NCBI RefSeq assembly: GCF_034480035.2
Contig: NZ_CP118753.2
Coordinates: 1,189,287-1,253,286, forward strand
Origin: Methanosphaera sp. ISO3-F5
GTDB lineage: Archaea > Methanobacteriota > Methanobacteria > Methanobacteriales > Methanobacteriaceae
Direction of reading: 5' to 3'
DNA: 64,000 nucleotides
Numbering within the stretch: the first letter of the stretch is position 1; each line of letters opens with the position of its first letter. Position numbers and translations under genes: made by a program. The notes beneath the pieces are model-generated. The model saw only the letters and a program-made list of their open reading frames with translations. It ran no database searches and was not told where the DNA came from. Below are positions 48,713-59,070 of the stretch, piece after piece.

Positions 48713-49792
48713 ATGAGTTTCAGAACTAGAAGAGTCTTAATGAGTTCACCATTTTATGCACTAATCTCATATCTGGTGTTAAATTATATTTCTTCCCTAT
48801 TAGAAGTTAAGGCTACTCTTTACATATTATTGTTCGTATTGTTCATATGGAGTATTCATGTTGTGCCAATGTTCTTTGAAAAAGAAAAATCATCAATGCT
48901 CGGACGTTGTTTAACAAGACTGTTTGGAGTATGGGAGTGGGTACTGGTAATGCTAATAATCTATTCGGCAATACTGTTTATCCTAGGATTCCTTATTAAA
49001 ATACCTAAAACATTAATCATCTGCCTACTGTTAACAATACCAGTTATAGGAGCCTACAGTTATTATAATGCACATAAGATAGTAATCAAGGAACGAGTAT
49101 TAGAGTTTGATAACCTAGGCAATGATTATAATATTGTTCATTTATCCGATGTTCATTTCGGATCTATTATGCATAAAAAGTCCATTTCTAATTTAGCAAG
49201 AAAACTAGATGCTTTATCTGATACTTGTGATTTGGCCATTATCTCTGGTGACTTGGCTGATGGTTCATGTGCCGTGGAGGAGGATGACTTGTTAGCATTA
49301 GGGAATGTAGATATGCCAATTATTTTCACTTCAGGTAATCATGATTATTACCAGACTATTGAAAGCGTTCATGCTGCCTGCAGGAAGGCAGGTATCATTG
49401 TACTAGAAAATAGTGGAATGATCTTTGATGACCTGAACATCTATGGTCTAAGTTACAGCTTTGGTGATATTGAAATGCCAGGTAGGGATGAATTGTTGTC
49501 ATTTATTGATGAGAGTAGGGTTAATATTGTGAATTACCATATTCCTAATGGTTGGTATGAATTGTCACAGTTAGGCTTTGATATTCAGTTGTCTGGTCAT
49601 ACTCATGGTGGCCAGTTTTATCCTGTGATATTCTTTGGAAACCTTTTCTATGAGGGTCATAATATGGGCTTGTTCAGGGATGATTTGAATCATTATCTTC
49701 ATGTTACTACTGGTGTGGGTTGTATGGATTTTCCTATGAGGTGGGGTACTGATTCTGAATTGGTTGTTCTTAAATTGCGTGGAAAGAGATAG
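48713..49792 (+). CDS. Membrane-anchored metallophosphoesterase
   Basis: A 359-residue protein with four N-terminal membrane helices (first 135 residues) and a calcineurin-like phosphoesterase domain: HLSDVHFG, SGDLADG, SGNHDYY, and the final LSGHTHGGQFYP. The dimetal site is complete. This topology is typical of archaeal and bacterial YkuE/YaeI-like enzymes thought to act on membrane lipid phosphates; the substrate here is unproven. AGGAGAATGC precedes the ATG. Confidence 0.9.
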   Translation: MSFRTRRVLMSSPFYALISYLVLNYISSLLEVKATLYILLFVLFIWSIHVVPMFFEKEKSSMLGRCLTRLFGVWEWVLVMLIIYSAILFILGFLIKIPKTLIICLLLTIPVIGAYSYYNAHKIVIKERVLEFDNLGNDYNIVHLSDVHFGSIMHKKSISNLARKLDALSDTCDLAIISGDLADGSCAVEEDDLLALGNVDMPIIFTSGNHDYYQTIESVHAACRKAGIIVLENSGMIFDDLNIYGLSYSFGDIEMPGRDELLSFIDESRVNIVNYHIPNGWYELSQLGFDIQLSGHTHGGQFYPVIFFGNLFYEGHNMGLFRDDLNHYLHVTTGVGCMDFPMRWGTDSELVVLKLRGKR

Positions 49793-50134
49793 TATTAATT
49801 TGTTTTCCCTAATTTTTTTTGTTTATTTTATATCTTTTTTTATATTTTTTCTGTTTTGATTATTTATATTAGTTTATTTTATATTTTTCTCTTTATTTTT
49901 TGGAATTTGTATATTTTTTCTTATTATTTCTTATTTTTTCTTTATTTAGTGTTTATTAATTCATATGGCCTTTGTTATAGTTAGTTTTATTAACTTCTTT
50001 AAAGATATATATCTTTATTAAGTATTTTTAAAATAATTTTAAATTATATTTAATACTTAATTAATATGAATATAATTCTATTTATATTTATTATCTCTAT
50101 CTAATTAGAGAATTTTTATGGAGAATTAATAATA
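49793..50134. other. AT-rich intergenic region before the giant ALP
   Basis: No gene. The T-rich first half is followed by a perfect 16-bp palindrome AAAGATATATATCTTT at 50001-50016, about 120 bases before the ALP start, which could be a promoter element or operator. GGAGAA lies before ATG 50135. Confidence 0.5.
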
Positions 50135-53100
50135 ATGAATAAGAAAATTAAATACGTATTCTTATTTACCTCATTATTAATACTTTTATTAGGAATTGCA
50201 AGTATCAGCGCAGTTGATATAGACAATACAACAATAACAACAAAACATGCCGATACTGTAAAAAATACAAACGAAATAAACTTACAAACAACTAATAAAA
50301 TACAAGAAAATGCGGTAAATAAAAAAACAAATGATAATATAAAAGAAGCAGGAAACATAGACTATTATGTTTCAACAACAGACGGAAAAGACGATAATGA
50401 TGGATCACATGATGCACCATTTAAAACAATACAAACAGCAATAAACAAAACAGACTCAGAAAACACTTACAACATACACTTAGCTGAAGGAACCTATAAA
50501 GGCGAAGGAAACACAAATCTAACCATTCCCGGAGATAACCATATAAACATTATAGGAGCCGGAATTAATAAAACAATATTCGATGGTGAAGCAAAATACG
50601 ATATCCAAAGAAGTGGATTCTATTGGGGCTCATCCGACACATGGTTTTATTATGTTAATGGAACTGGTAACTGGATAATGAACATTACAGAGGGTACTGG
50701 TTCAATCAGTATAGAAAACTTCACAATACAACATTCCTGGTCCAATGGGACACGTGGCGGAAGTGCAATAGGATTATATCCAGAAACTACTGTTGATAAC
50801 CATGGAACATTAACAGCAAAAAACATATACTTCCATGATAATTACTCCGGACTAGGAGCAGGAATAAGAAACAATCCAACAGGTACCTTATACGTGGACA
50901 ACTGTGTATTTGAAAATCAGACAAAATCTGTAAGTACAGGTAACTTTGGTTCAGCAATATACAATAATGGTACAGCCTACGTAAATAACATACTAGTACT
51001 ACATAATTATGCACGATGGGGATCAGTAACCAATGATAAAACATTATACATCACCAATTCCACCATTAAAGATGGAATAGGATATGATGGTACCAGTGGA
51101 CAAAAAAATGGTCCAGGTATCTATGTGAACACTGGAAATGCGGACTTCTTCGCATCCTATGAATCAGAGGGCCTAGTAACAGTTGTGGAAAACTGTGTAT
51201 TTGAAAACAACCAACAATGTGACATAAACACCGGTAAAGCAAATATCACAGTAAACAATTGTACATTCAATAAATCTACAGGAATATACCTGGCAAGTAA
51301 TAATGCTGGAACAAAATTCGTACACAAATATACAAACAACAAATTCATAGACATGCACGAGTCCACAATGTTTGTAACAATGCAATCAACAACAAAACCA
51401 TCATATGCTATACACTCACTAGCAAACTACAACATAACAATAGAAAACAACACAATAGACGTGCCAGTATCACAATACAGTTATGCTATACAAGCAAAAC
51501 ATAACACACACATAATTAACAACACAATAAACAACTACATTAAAATAGACGGAGCAAACTGTACAGTAATAGATAATAATATAAACACGTTACAGGAATA
51601 CACAGTACAATTAACAAGAAATGCAAAAGAAGCTCAGGTAACCAATAACACACTATATGCTGGATACAGTAATGGAGACTTATCCGTAGACAGTGCATCA
51701 GAAGATGCAATAATCAAGGACAACAAACCAGAAGCAAAAATATTACATGTAAATAATGATAATTACACAACATACTTCGATGAAAACGGTATTGCAAGAA
51801 ACAATATCATAGCAAATGGAAGCCAAATAGTATTAGTAAACAATTTAACAAACAAGAAATTCATCTTCGATAACATAGTAGCAACAGTAGAAGTAAACAC
51901 AACACTAGTCAACACAACAATAGTTACACAAAATAATGCAAGAATAAGCCTAAACAAACTAGAAATAGATAACAAAAACACTGACGAAGATTATGTTATA
52001 CTATTTAATTCAACAAACAATAAAATCAGTAATGCAAACATAAAAGTAGACAGTGACAAAACACTGCAAACAATAAAAATTGAAGAAGACGGAAACATAA
52101 TAAACAATTCAGTCATTAATATATCTGCACCGGCAGGAAACACAATATGGAATGCTGATTATTCAATAGGTAACGTTGAAACTGCAGGAATATTTATCAG
52201 ATCATCAGATAACCAATTAATTGGAGTAAAATTATACCTAGACACAACAAATAAGAAATCATCTAGTGACGATGCAAGTGTTGATGGAGTAGACATTCAA
52301 TCCAAAAAAGTTGGAGAATACGTCACAGGAAACATTATAAGAAATACACGTATTAATGTAACAGGTGGATCCTACGTTTACGGATTAAATATTGCACGTG
52401 CAACAAATACCATAACACCATTATCATATTATGATGTAACATCCGATAATTATGCAGCAGCAATACAATTAGGAGATTCATACAACAACAATATATCCGG
52501 TTACATTCATTCAAATGCAAACAACACCGCTTATGGATTCTATTCAACAGCAATGTCAACCGGTGCATCACATGATAACAATATTTCAAAACTTTACATA
52601 CAAGGCATGCAAGCAAGAGAAGCAACTGGTGTATTAATAGAAGGTGCAAGTAACATTGCATTAGGTGATGCAACATTCACAATAAATGGAGAAAAAGCAG
52701 TAGGAGTAGAAATAGTTCCTGACTGGATGGGTAATAAGCCAGAGAATGTAACAATAACTAAATTAACATTAAACCTTAATGGCCAAACAAACACATCCAA
52801 CCTGATGACATTTAATAGTGTGAAAAACATTTACATGAACGCTTCCACATTAAAATCAACAAATGGTACCGGAATAATATTAAAAGATACCAGTAATGCT
52901 ACTATTATAAAGAATTATATAAACCAGGCAAATATGATTGGTGGAGATGCAGCAGTAACATCAAACACAGAATCAACAATAGAAAACAACACACCAACCA
53001 TAGCAGTACTTACTGATGATACATATCCTAACCTCTTTGATGAAAACAACACATTAAAAGTAGATGCTGGAATAATATCTCTTGGCGGAGATTTACATAA

Positions 53101-55723
53101 TAAAATATTAATCTTTAACAACCACACCCAAGTAATTAACATAACAAACATTGATGATTACACAATGTACAATACAACCTTAATAATTGAAGGAAATGGT
53201 ACATATGGTGACAGATACGGTTTTACTGTTGATGGCATAAACTTCAACAATACAAACAAACCAGTATTTATTGATAGATTCAATGGTAGCGGACAGAAAA
53301 ATGTTAAATTTGATAATTGTAATATATACGTTACTGGTGATGATATTGTAGCATTTGATGCAACAAACAATAATAGTTACATTTACCTTGATATTGATTC
53401 ATCAAACATCACAATGAATGGTAAGAATGTTGTTGCTATTAATTATAATGGACATGATGGAAATGGTAGAGAACACCCAGTTTACATAAAAGACACTAAC
53501 ATATACCTTAATGCAACACAAAAAGCAACGGCACTTAATACTACAGATTCAACTATAAGCTTTAATAATAATAATGTTGAAGCATATGGTAAAACTGTTG
53601 TAATGCTAGATGCAAACAAAGTTAGTATAAGTTATTCCAGCTTACAAGGCAATAATTTCACTGGTAAAGCAGATAATATAACTGCTATCAATTTAAACAA
53701 GGGCAGCAGATACTCTGCTTATATCAGATATAATACTATTAACCTATCAAGTCCTAACCCTGTTACTGCAGTAATATTATCCGGTGAAAGACATGACTTC
53801 GAAGAAAATACTATCATCGTAGATGCAACAAATAATGAAACACCAGTAGTACTTGTACTATCACCATCAATTAATGTAGTAGAAAACTACATACAAGCAA
53901 GAGACATTTACGGGGACAATGCTGTAAACAATACTGATGGAACAGTCAAGGATAATACTCCTAATACTTCAGGATTTGAATCCAGGATTAATGTAGAAAA
54001 CATTACATTTAAACTAAACGAAGAAGGAAAAATAAGGGTTAATGCTACTGACATATTTGGTGATGCTATAACTGGTATATTTACTGCAACAATTAATGGA
54101 GAAACAGTACCAGTAGTGAATAATACTATCACATACACACCAAGCAAACTAAAAGATAACATTTTAGAAGTATCCTTTGAAGATCCAAATGGTAAATATA
54201 ATAATAATACTGTTGAAACAACATTACTTGTTAAACCATTAGCAAGCAGTATCAGTATAGTCTCAGTAGATACTGTGGAAGTAAATAATAAAGTACCAAT
54301 CACAATACTTTTAACCAATGAACATAATGACAGTATTGGAAATGTAAACGTTACTGTAAGTGTGGATGGAAACAGTCAAACACTAAGTGTGGATAAAAAT
54401 GGAATTTTAATATTCAATTATACTCCAACAAGTACTGGAAAACAGGAGATTACTGTAGTATTTACTGGTACAGAGGATTATATTAATTCTTCTAACAAGT
54501 GCACAATAAACGTTCTGGAAAATCAGACAAAAATTATTGAAGACTTAAATAAAACAGTAAACAATCAGAATAAGACAATTAACGAACAGGAAAAACAATT
54601 AGACAATAAGACCAAGGAAATAACAGAACTAGAAAAACAATTAAAAGATGCTGAAGATAAAATAGCATCACAGAATAAAACTATTGATAGTCTCAACAAA
54701 AAATTAGAAGATGCAAACAAAAAAATAGATAATCTATCACAAACAGTGAAAAACCTTAACAACAAAATCAGTACATTAGAAAACATAATCAAAGAATTAA
54801 ATAAAACTACACCAAAACTCAACACTACTATAACAGTTAACCCGGTTAATGCAAGAGTTGGCCAAAAAACAGTGATAACCGCTAATATTAAAGACCAAAC
54901 AGGTAAAAACTTAGCAAATGGTAAAGTAGTATTCAAAGTCAACGGAGTAACATTAAAAGACGTGAATAATAATATTCTTTATTCCTACATTAATAATGGA
55001 ACTGCAAGTATCACTTACAAAGTTCCTGGAGGATGGATTAAAAACAATACAGTACAGGTAATATACAGTGGCAGTGCAAAATACAATGCTTCAAAAACAA
55101 CCAGTAGCAAAGTATTAAACATCACAAAAGGAAATGCAAAAATAACATTCCAAGATACCAGAATAACTGGTGAAAGCGGAGATAAAATTACATTAAGAAC
55201 CATTGTAAAAGATTCAAATGATGACTATATAACTAATGGTAAAGTACTCTTTAAAATCAATGGTAAAACAATCAAAAATAAAAATGGTAAAACATTAACC
55301 GCTAATGTTAAAGATGGTATTGCAACATTCACTTATAGCATTCCAAATAATTTTGCTGCAAAAGATTATAAATTAACAGCAGTACTTAGCAGTAACTATT
55401 ATAACAGAGCAGAAGCACAGTCAAAACTATCATTATCTAAAAAGGATGTAACAGTAAATGCAACTAGCATTAAAACCAGTAAAGGTAAAACTACCCTAAA
55501 AGGTACAATACGTGATGTTCGTGGTAAATTATTAGTTATTCCTAGTAAAATGGCTGTTAAAGTTAATGGTAAAACCTTACTTTCTAAGGTAAGTTCTAAG
55601 AATGGTAAGTTTAATTTATCATTTAAGCATACGCTTAGAAAAGGTACTTATGAGTTACTATTAATTAGTGGTGAAAACAGTATCTATAAAAATGGTAGAT
55701 TAACCACTGTACTTAAAGTATAA
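50135..55723 (+). CDS. Giant secreted adhesin-like protein, 1862 aa
   Basis: A signal peptide (MNKKIKYVFLFTSLLILLLG, cleaved after the ISA-V region), an N-terminal YYVSTTDGKDDNDGSHDAPF motif typical of right-handed beta-helix proteins, and about 1200 residues of beta-helix with several NDNYTTYFDENG-type blocks. Then come Ig-like modules (about 1290-1460), a Lys/Asn/Glu coiled coil (about 1464-1560) and two Ig-like modules of the shared C-terminal type, ending TVLKV. No membrane anchor is seen. Size and order match archaeal ALPs; binding partner unknown. Unlike the ALP at 33574 it has no frameshift. Confidence 0.85.
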   Translation: MNKKIKYVFLFTSLLILLLGIASISAVDIDNTTITTKHADTVKNTNEINLQTTNKIQENAVNKKTNDNIKEAGNIDYYVSTTDGKDDNDGSHDAPFKTIQTAINKTDSENTYNIHLAEGTYKGEGNTNLTIPGDNHINIIGAGINKTIFDGEAKYDIQRSGFYWGSSDTWFYYVNGTGNWIMNITEGTGSISIENFTIQHSWSNGTRGGSAIGLYPETTVDNHGTLTAKNIYFHDNYSGLGAGIRNNPTGTLYVDNCVFENQTKSVSTGNFGSAIYNNGTAYVNNILVLHNYARWGSVTNDKTLYITNSTIKDGIGYDGTSGQKNGPGIYVNTGNADFFASYESEGLVTVVENCVFENNQQCDINTGKANITVNNCTFNKSTGIYLASNNAGTKFVHKYTNNKFIDMHESTMFVTMQSTTKPSYAIHSLANYNITIENNTIDVPVSQYSYAIQAKHNTHIINNTINNYIKIDGANCTVIDNNINTLQEYTVQLTRNAKEAQVTNNTLYAGYSNGDLSVDSASEDAIIKDNKPEAKILHVNNDNYTTYFDENGIARNNIIANGSQIVLVNNLTNKKFIFDNIVATVEVNTTLVNTTIVTQNNARISLNKLEIDNKNTDEDYVILFNSTNNKISNANIKVDSDKTLQTIKIEEDGNIINNSVINISAPAGNTIWNADYSIGNVETAGIFIRSSDNQLIGVKLYLDTTNKKSSSDDASVDGVDIQSKKVGEYVTGNIIRNTRINVTGGSYVYGLNIARATNTITPLSYYDVTSDNYAAAIQLGDSYNNNISGYIHSNANNTAYGFYSTAMSTGASHDNNISKLYIQGMQAREATGVLIEGASNIALGDATFTINGEKAVGVEIVPDWMGNKPENVTITKLTLNLNGQTNTSNLMTFNSVKNIYMNASTLKSTNGTGIILKDTSNATIIKNYINQANMIGGDAAVTSNTESTIENNTPTIAVLTDDTYPNLFDENNTLKVDAGIISLGGDLHNKILIFNNHTQVINITNIDDYTMYNTTLIIEGNGTYGDRYGFTVDGINFNNTNKPVFIDRFNGSGQKNVKFDNCNIYVTGDDIVAFDATNNNSYIYLDIDSSNITMNGKNVVAINYNGHDGNGREHPVYIKDTNIYLNATQKATALNTTDSTISFNNNNVEAYGKTVVMLDANKVSISYSSLQGNNFTGKADNITAINLNKGSRYSAYIRYNTINLSSPNPVTAVILSGERHDFEENTIIVDATNNETPVVLVLSPSINVVENYIQARDIYGDNAVNNTDGTVKDNTPNTSGFESRINVENITFKLNEEGKIRVNATDIFGDAITGIFTATINGETVPVVNNTITYTPSKLKDNILEVSFEDPNGKYNNNTVETTLLVKPLASSISIVSVDTVEVNNKVPITILLTNEHNDSIGNVNVTVSVDGNSQTLSVDKNGILIFNYTPTSTGKQEITVVFTGTEDYINSSNKCTINVLENQTKIIEDLNKTVNNQNKTINEQEKQLDNKTKEITELEKQLKDAEDKIASQNKTIDSLNKKLEDANKKIDNLSQTVKNLNNKISTLENIIKELNKTTPKLNTTITVNPVNARVGQKTVITANIKDQTGKNLANGKVVFKVNGVTLKDVNNNILYSYINNGTASITYKVPGGWIKNNTVQVIYSGSAKYNASKTTSSKVLNITKGNAKITFQDTRITGESGDKITLRTIVKDSNDDYITNGKVLFKINGKTIKNKNGKTLTANVKDGIATFTYSIPNNFAAKDYKLTAVLSSNYYNRAEAQSKLSLSKKDVTVNATSIKTSKGKTTLKGTIRDVRGKLLVIPSKMAVKVNGKTLLSKVSSKNGKFNLSFKHTLRKGTYELLLISGENSIYKNGRLTTVLKV

Positions 55724-55936
55724 TATTTAATTATTAGTGAAGGATTAAACTTCCTTCATAATTTCTCTTTTTTTATAAAATAGAGTTCATATACTCTTAA
55801 AATTTATTTAATAAAAATTATTATAAACATTATTCTCTATTATTAGCAGATAATTATCCTCCCAGCAAATACATATATCAAAAAAATATATACTTTCTAT
55901 AATAAAAATAATAATAATCAATGGGAGTAAAATAAT

Positions 55937-56737
55937 ATGAAGCATTTAATAATAGATGAAGCAAAATGCATAGGATGTGGCCTATGCAAACAGGTATGTA
56001 TACGAGATAACATAGAAATAGTAGACGGTAAGGCAGTGGACATTGAAAGTAACTGTTTTGACTGTGGACAATGCTCAACACTATGTCCAACAAATGCCAT
56101 AACAATAAAAGCATATGATAATGACAACGAAGAGATAGAAGACTATAATCCAGACAGTATACCAGTAAGCTATGATGACATGCTGCAGTTTTATAAGCAA
56201 CGCAGAACATGCAGATGGTTTAAGGATGAGAAAATTTCACAAGAAACATTCGATAAGTTAATGAAAGGAGCATATTATAGTCCTAACAGGCAGAACATAC
56301 AGGACGTGGAGTTTGTCGTTGTTGATGAAAAGATGCCCGAATTCATTGATCACATCTACAGTATTATCAGTGCAAAAGAGGATGAATTCTTCAGAATAAA
56401 ACAGGTAGGAGAATACCTTCGTGATGAAAACCATGACCCTAAACGTCACCCACTATTATGGGAGGGTCAGCAGTTACTATTAGCATTTTCTGAGAATAAG
56501 ACTGATGCTGTTATTGCAATGACCCGTATTGAATTACTTGCATATAGTCTTGGTCTTGGTGGATTCCATTCATTATTTATTGGAATGGCTGATGAAGTGG
56601 ATAATAAGGAACTGATGAAATTCTTCCCTGAGATTGACTCTGCTAAGCATATGTATGCAGCTTTTGTTATTGGTATTCCTCGTGTCAAGTATCGTAGGAC
56701 ACGACCTCATAAAGAGATTAAATTACATTACATGTAA
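55937..56737 (+). CDS. Nitroreductase family protein with N-terminal 2[4Fe-4S] ferredoxin domain
   Basis: A 266-residue protein. Residues 1-60 carry CIGCGLCKQVC and CFDCGQCSTLCP; from about 85 a nitroreductase (FMN) domain follows, with YKQRRTCRWFKDEKIS, GAYYSPNRQNIQDVEF and LGLGGFHSLFIG. Such fusions are widespread in methanogens and clostridia; the ferredoxin domain feeds electrons to FMN for reducing an unknown substrate. Start ATG 55937 follows GGGAG. The next gene is 28 bases away. Confidence 0.9.
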   Translation: MKHLIIDEAKCIGCGLCKQVCIRDNIEIVDGKAVDIESNCFDCGQCSTLCPTNAITIKAYDNDNEEIEDYNPDSIPVSYDDMLQFYKQRRTCRWFKDEKISQETFDKLMKGAYYSPNRQNIQDVEFVVVDEKMPEFIDHIYSIISAKEDEFFRIKQVGEYLRDENHDPKRHPLLWEGQQLLLAFSENKTDAVIAMTRIELLAYSLGLGGFHSLFIGMADEVDNKELMKFFPEIDSAKHMYAAFVIGIPRVKYRRTRPHKEIKLHYM

Positions 56738-56765
56738 CAATAACATAATAGGGGAGTGTTATGCT

Positions 56766-57071
56766 TTGAATAAGAAGATTATCCTCATATTATTCATAAT
56801 AGTTTTATCCCTGTTTATATTTTCTTCCTTCTGGAATTCATCAAATGAAAATAAGGGTAATTGGTCTTATAATAAGAATGAATACCCGCTTGATGAGTAT
56901 ACTCTTGAGAATATTCCTGTATCTCATAAGTCTGCCGCCGAGGTAAGACAGTTTTTTAGTGACGCAGACACTGATAAGGATGGTAAATTACGGGGAGAAG
57001 AGATAAGTGCTTTTGACTATAAAGTTAAGCATAGTCAGTTCACATTTAACGGACCCTACGGATATAATTAA
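56766..57071 (+). CDS. Small membrane-anchored protein with EF-hand-like motif
   Basis: TTG 56766 is the likely start (GGGGAG 10 bases upstream), giving MNKKIILILFIIVLSLFIFS, a membrane anchor or signal, and a 101-residue protein. Residues about 65-80 read DADTDKDGKLRGEE, a canonical EF-hand loop (D-x-D-x-D-G-x-L-x-x-x-E), so calcium binding outside the cell is likely. It opens a run of four genes to 58461. Confidence 0.7.
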   Translation: MNKKIILILFIIVLSLFIFSSFWNSSNENKGNWSYNKNEYPLDEYTLENIPVSHKSAAEVRQFFSDADTDKDGKLRGEEISAFDYKVKHSQFTFNGPYGYN

Positions 57072-57123
57072 TATACCTGTAATAATAAACTATTTAACAT
57101 GAAAAGAGCTGTGTGATAAAATT

Positions 57124-57390
57124 ATGGATGCACATGAATTAAATCAATTATTAGATGAATTAAATTCTGATATTGACAATGAATTATCCGAATTTTTTAA
57201 TAATAATACTAAATTGAAAACAAAGTTTTCACAACTGGTAGAAGTGATGGTATGGGAAAAATATCAACTAAGTGATGATATTATTAATAAATTGGATATA
57301 ATAACTGATGATATGGATTCCTTTAATTTTGGAATTGCTAAGAAGGACATACGAGAATTAAGGGAATTACTAGTTGAAGGAGATGATTAA
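57124..57390 (+). CDS. Hypothetical acidic helical protein
   Basis: An 88-residue acidic, alpha-helical protein (MDAHELNQLLDELNSDIDNE...) without signal or membrane segment. It ends overlapping the start of the next gene by 8 bases, consistent with translational coupling. No known family. Confidence 0.65.
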   Translation: MDAHELNQLLDELNSDIDNELSEFFNNNTKLKTKFSQLVEVMVWEKYQLSDDIINKLDIITDDMDSFNFGIAKKDIRELRELLVEGDD

Positions 57391-57877
57391 TATTACTGGT
57401 GGTGACAAGTCATTAGTTAAGGGTGATGTTTCACGTGAGGTCATTGAATTTGATAATGGTTCACGCGTAGTGGTCGAGTACTTAGAAGATAGAGAAGGCC
57501 AGTGTTGTGATGCTCGTGGCAGGTTTACTGCAAAGTATCGTCGTGTCAGCTTGTTTAGTAAGTTAAGTCTTCAGAGTGAACGTGTAGAGTTAAATCCGTT
57601 CTATGATAAGAGTGCCGTTGAAGCCGATGAAGAATGGCGGAGCAATTATTCCCTTGAGGTTATTCATGAGGGCTTATCATTGGATGAGATTAAGGAACGT
57701 GTCACTGGTGGTGCTTCTTATCTTGTAGTAATATGGAAGAAGGGTAATCCTCCATTGCCTGTTGACCTGGGTTATCATAAGAAGATTACTCTTTCTCTTA
57801 TTGATGGAGTAAGTAGTGTTGAGGCTTTAACTTTTAATGTTATAAATGTTGTCAGAGGTTTAGGTGGTAAAAAATGA
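57383..57877 (+). CDS. Hypothetical protein
   Basis: A 164-residue protein starting MINITGGDKSLVKGDVSREV. The start is uncertain: GAAGGAG lies immediately before ATG 57383 with no spacing. It has two adjacent Cys (GQCCDARGRF) and a long beta-rich middle. The stop TGA overlaps the ATG of the next gene. Codons are T/G-ending. No family recognised; the position in the operon suggests an envelope-related role. Confidence 0.6.
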   Translation: MINITGGDKSLVKGDVSREVIEFDNGSRVVVEYLEDREGQCCDARGRFTAKYRRVSLFSKLSLQSERVELNPFYDKSAVEADEEWRSNYSLEVIHEGLSLDEIKERVTGGASYLVVIWKKGNPPLPVDLGYHKKITLSLIDGVSSVEALTFNVINVVRGLGGKK

Positions 57878-58461
57878 ATCTGAGATTACTTTTATTATTG
57901 GTGTTGTCTTTGATGATTATCCCTGTTTCCTGTGCTGAGGAAGTCAGGTATGATGATTTTAGTTATGATGTTGAGTTCATGCCCACTGCTTTTGTTTTTG
58001 ATTATAATGATCATAATACAAGTACTTATGAGGGTGATATTGGCTTGAAGTATGCTTATGCTAACAGTTCCTTTGATAATCATACGTATATTATTCCTAC
58101 TGAACGTGTTCGTGGTATTGCTTATGCTACTAAGGGCAGCTTTAAGTTCACTGAGCCTATCCTAATTGATCATGGCCCGTATCGTGACTGGGATGATAAG
58201 TATGTTATTACTGGCTTGAAGTTTAAGAATGGTACTGAAATTCCTTATCTTGGCATTGAAAGTACTGGTTTGACTAAGGAGCAGATGTCCTATTTTGATA
58301 ATTATTATGAGCAAAGGCAGGATTATTTAGCTCAGCAAGAGGCTTATGCTGCTGAGGACTTGTATGATTATGAGACCAGTAAGAGTAGAAGTAGTAGTGG
58401 TAGGTCTAAGTTTGGTTATTATGTTGGTACGGGTGGTAGTGGAGTTATCTATAATCCTTAA
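57874..58461 (+). CDS. Secreted hypothetical protein
   Basis: A 195-residue protein with a signal peptide (MNLRLLLLLVLSLMIIPVSC-A) whose Cys could be a lipid anchor, then an extracellular beta-rich region (YDVEFMPTAFVFDYND...) and a Ser/Arg-rich, Gly-rich tail (SRSSSGRSKFGYYVGTGGSG). Start ATG overlaps the previous stop (ATGA). No known domain. Confidence 0.65.
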   Translation: MNLRLLLLLVLSLMIIPVSCAEEVRYDDFSYDVEFMPTAFVFDYNDHNTSTYEGDIGLKYAYANSSFDNHTYIIPTERVRGIAYATKGSFKFTEPILIDHGPYRDWDDKYVITGLKFKNGTEIPYLGIESTGLTKEQMSYFDNYYEQRQDYLAQQEAYAAEDLYDYETSKSRSSSGRSKFGYYVGTGGSGVIYNP

Positions 58462-58516
58462 TAAAGGTTTTCCACAATTTTTTTCATCCCCAACCCCTTT
58501 TTTTCTTTAATGAGTA

Positions 58517-58978
58517 TTAACTTTTTTTCTGAGTGTTTATTTCTTCTATGAGTATTTTTTCTGTTATTTTTACTGCTGATTCAACCATTTTTGGGCAGAA
58601 AGTTGTGAATAATTCTTTGTCCTGTGCGTATTGTATTCCTTCTGGTGTTGAAATGTCACATCCGAGTAGTGTGTTGCATATGTATGAACCGTTTTCTTTT
58701 TCAAATTCTTCTAGGAACTTGTCACATACCTTGTCTGATCTTATTTTACTTTCAATGTCATCAATTTTACTTTTTCCATATTTTAGTCCGAGTACCATTA
58801 GTGCCCCTGTACATGCTCCACATACTTCACCTTTTCTCATTCCACTGCCGAAGCATCCTCCAATTTTTAGTGCATATTCCTTTTTTATTCCGTATTCCTC
58901 TGAGAATGCTGCAAATACTGCTTGTGAGCAATGATATTTTTGTTCAAATAATTTTAATGCTTCTTCTACATGAGTCAT
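58517..58978 (-). CDS. C_GCAxxG_C_C family protein (putative redox protein)
   Basis: A 153-residue protein beginning MTHVEEALKLFEQKYHCSQA; GGAGG lies 8 bases before ATG 58978, which is preferred to the upstream ATG at 58993. It contains the family pattern: Cys in YHCSQAVF, FGSGMRKGEVCGACTGALMVLG (the GxxCGAxxG motif) and later DKVCDKF...ICNTLLGCD. Such proteins are widespread in anaerobes and thought to carry redox-active Cys or iron-sulfur clusters; the function is unknown. Confidence 0.82.
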   Translation of the reverse strand: MTHVEEALKLFEQKYHCSQAVFAAFSEEYGIKKEYALKIGGCFGSGMRKGEVCGACTGALMVLGLKYGKSKIDDIESKIRSDKVCDKFLEEFEKENGSYICNTLLGCDISTPEGIQYAQDKELFTTFCPKMVESAVKITEKILIEEINTQKKS

Positions 58979-59070
58979 GTGTGTATCCTCCATATGGCTT
59001 TATATATATTAATAACATATTATTATATATTAGTATATTTTATTATTTTATGTATTTTTGGTGATTTACT

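Noticed and set aside
50786..51385. Several minus-strand frames inside the giant ALP
   Set aside because: They are shadows of the Asn/Thr-rich plus-strand codons, without starts or binding sites.
56634..56765. N-terminal extension of the EF-hand protein
   Set aside because: These codons lie inside the nitroreductase gene in another frame; the TTG at 56766 has a GGGGAG site and starts a sensible membrane anchor.
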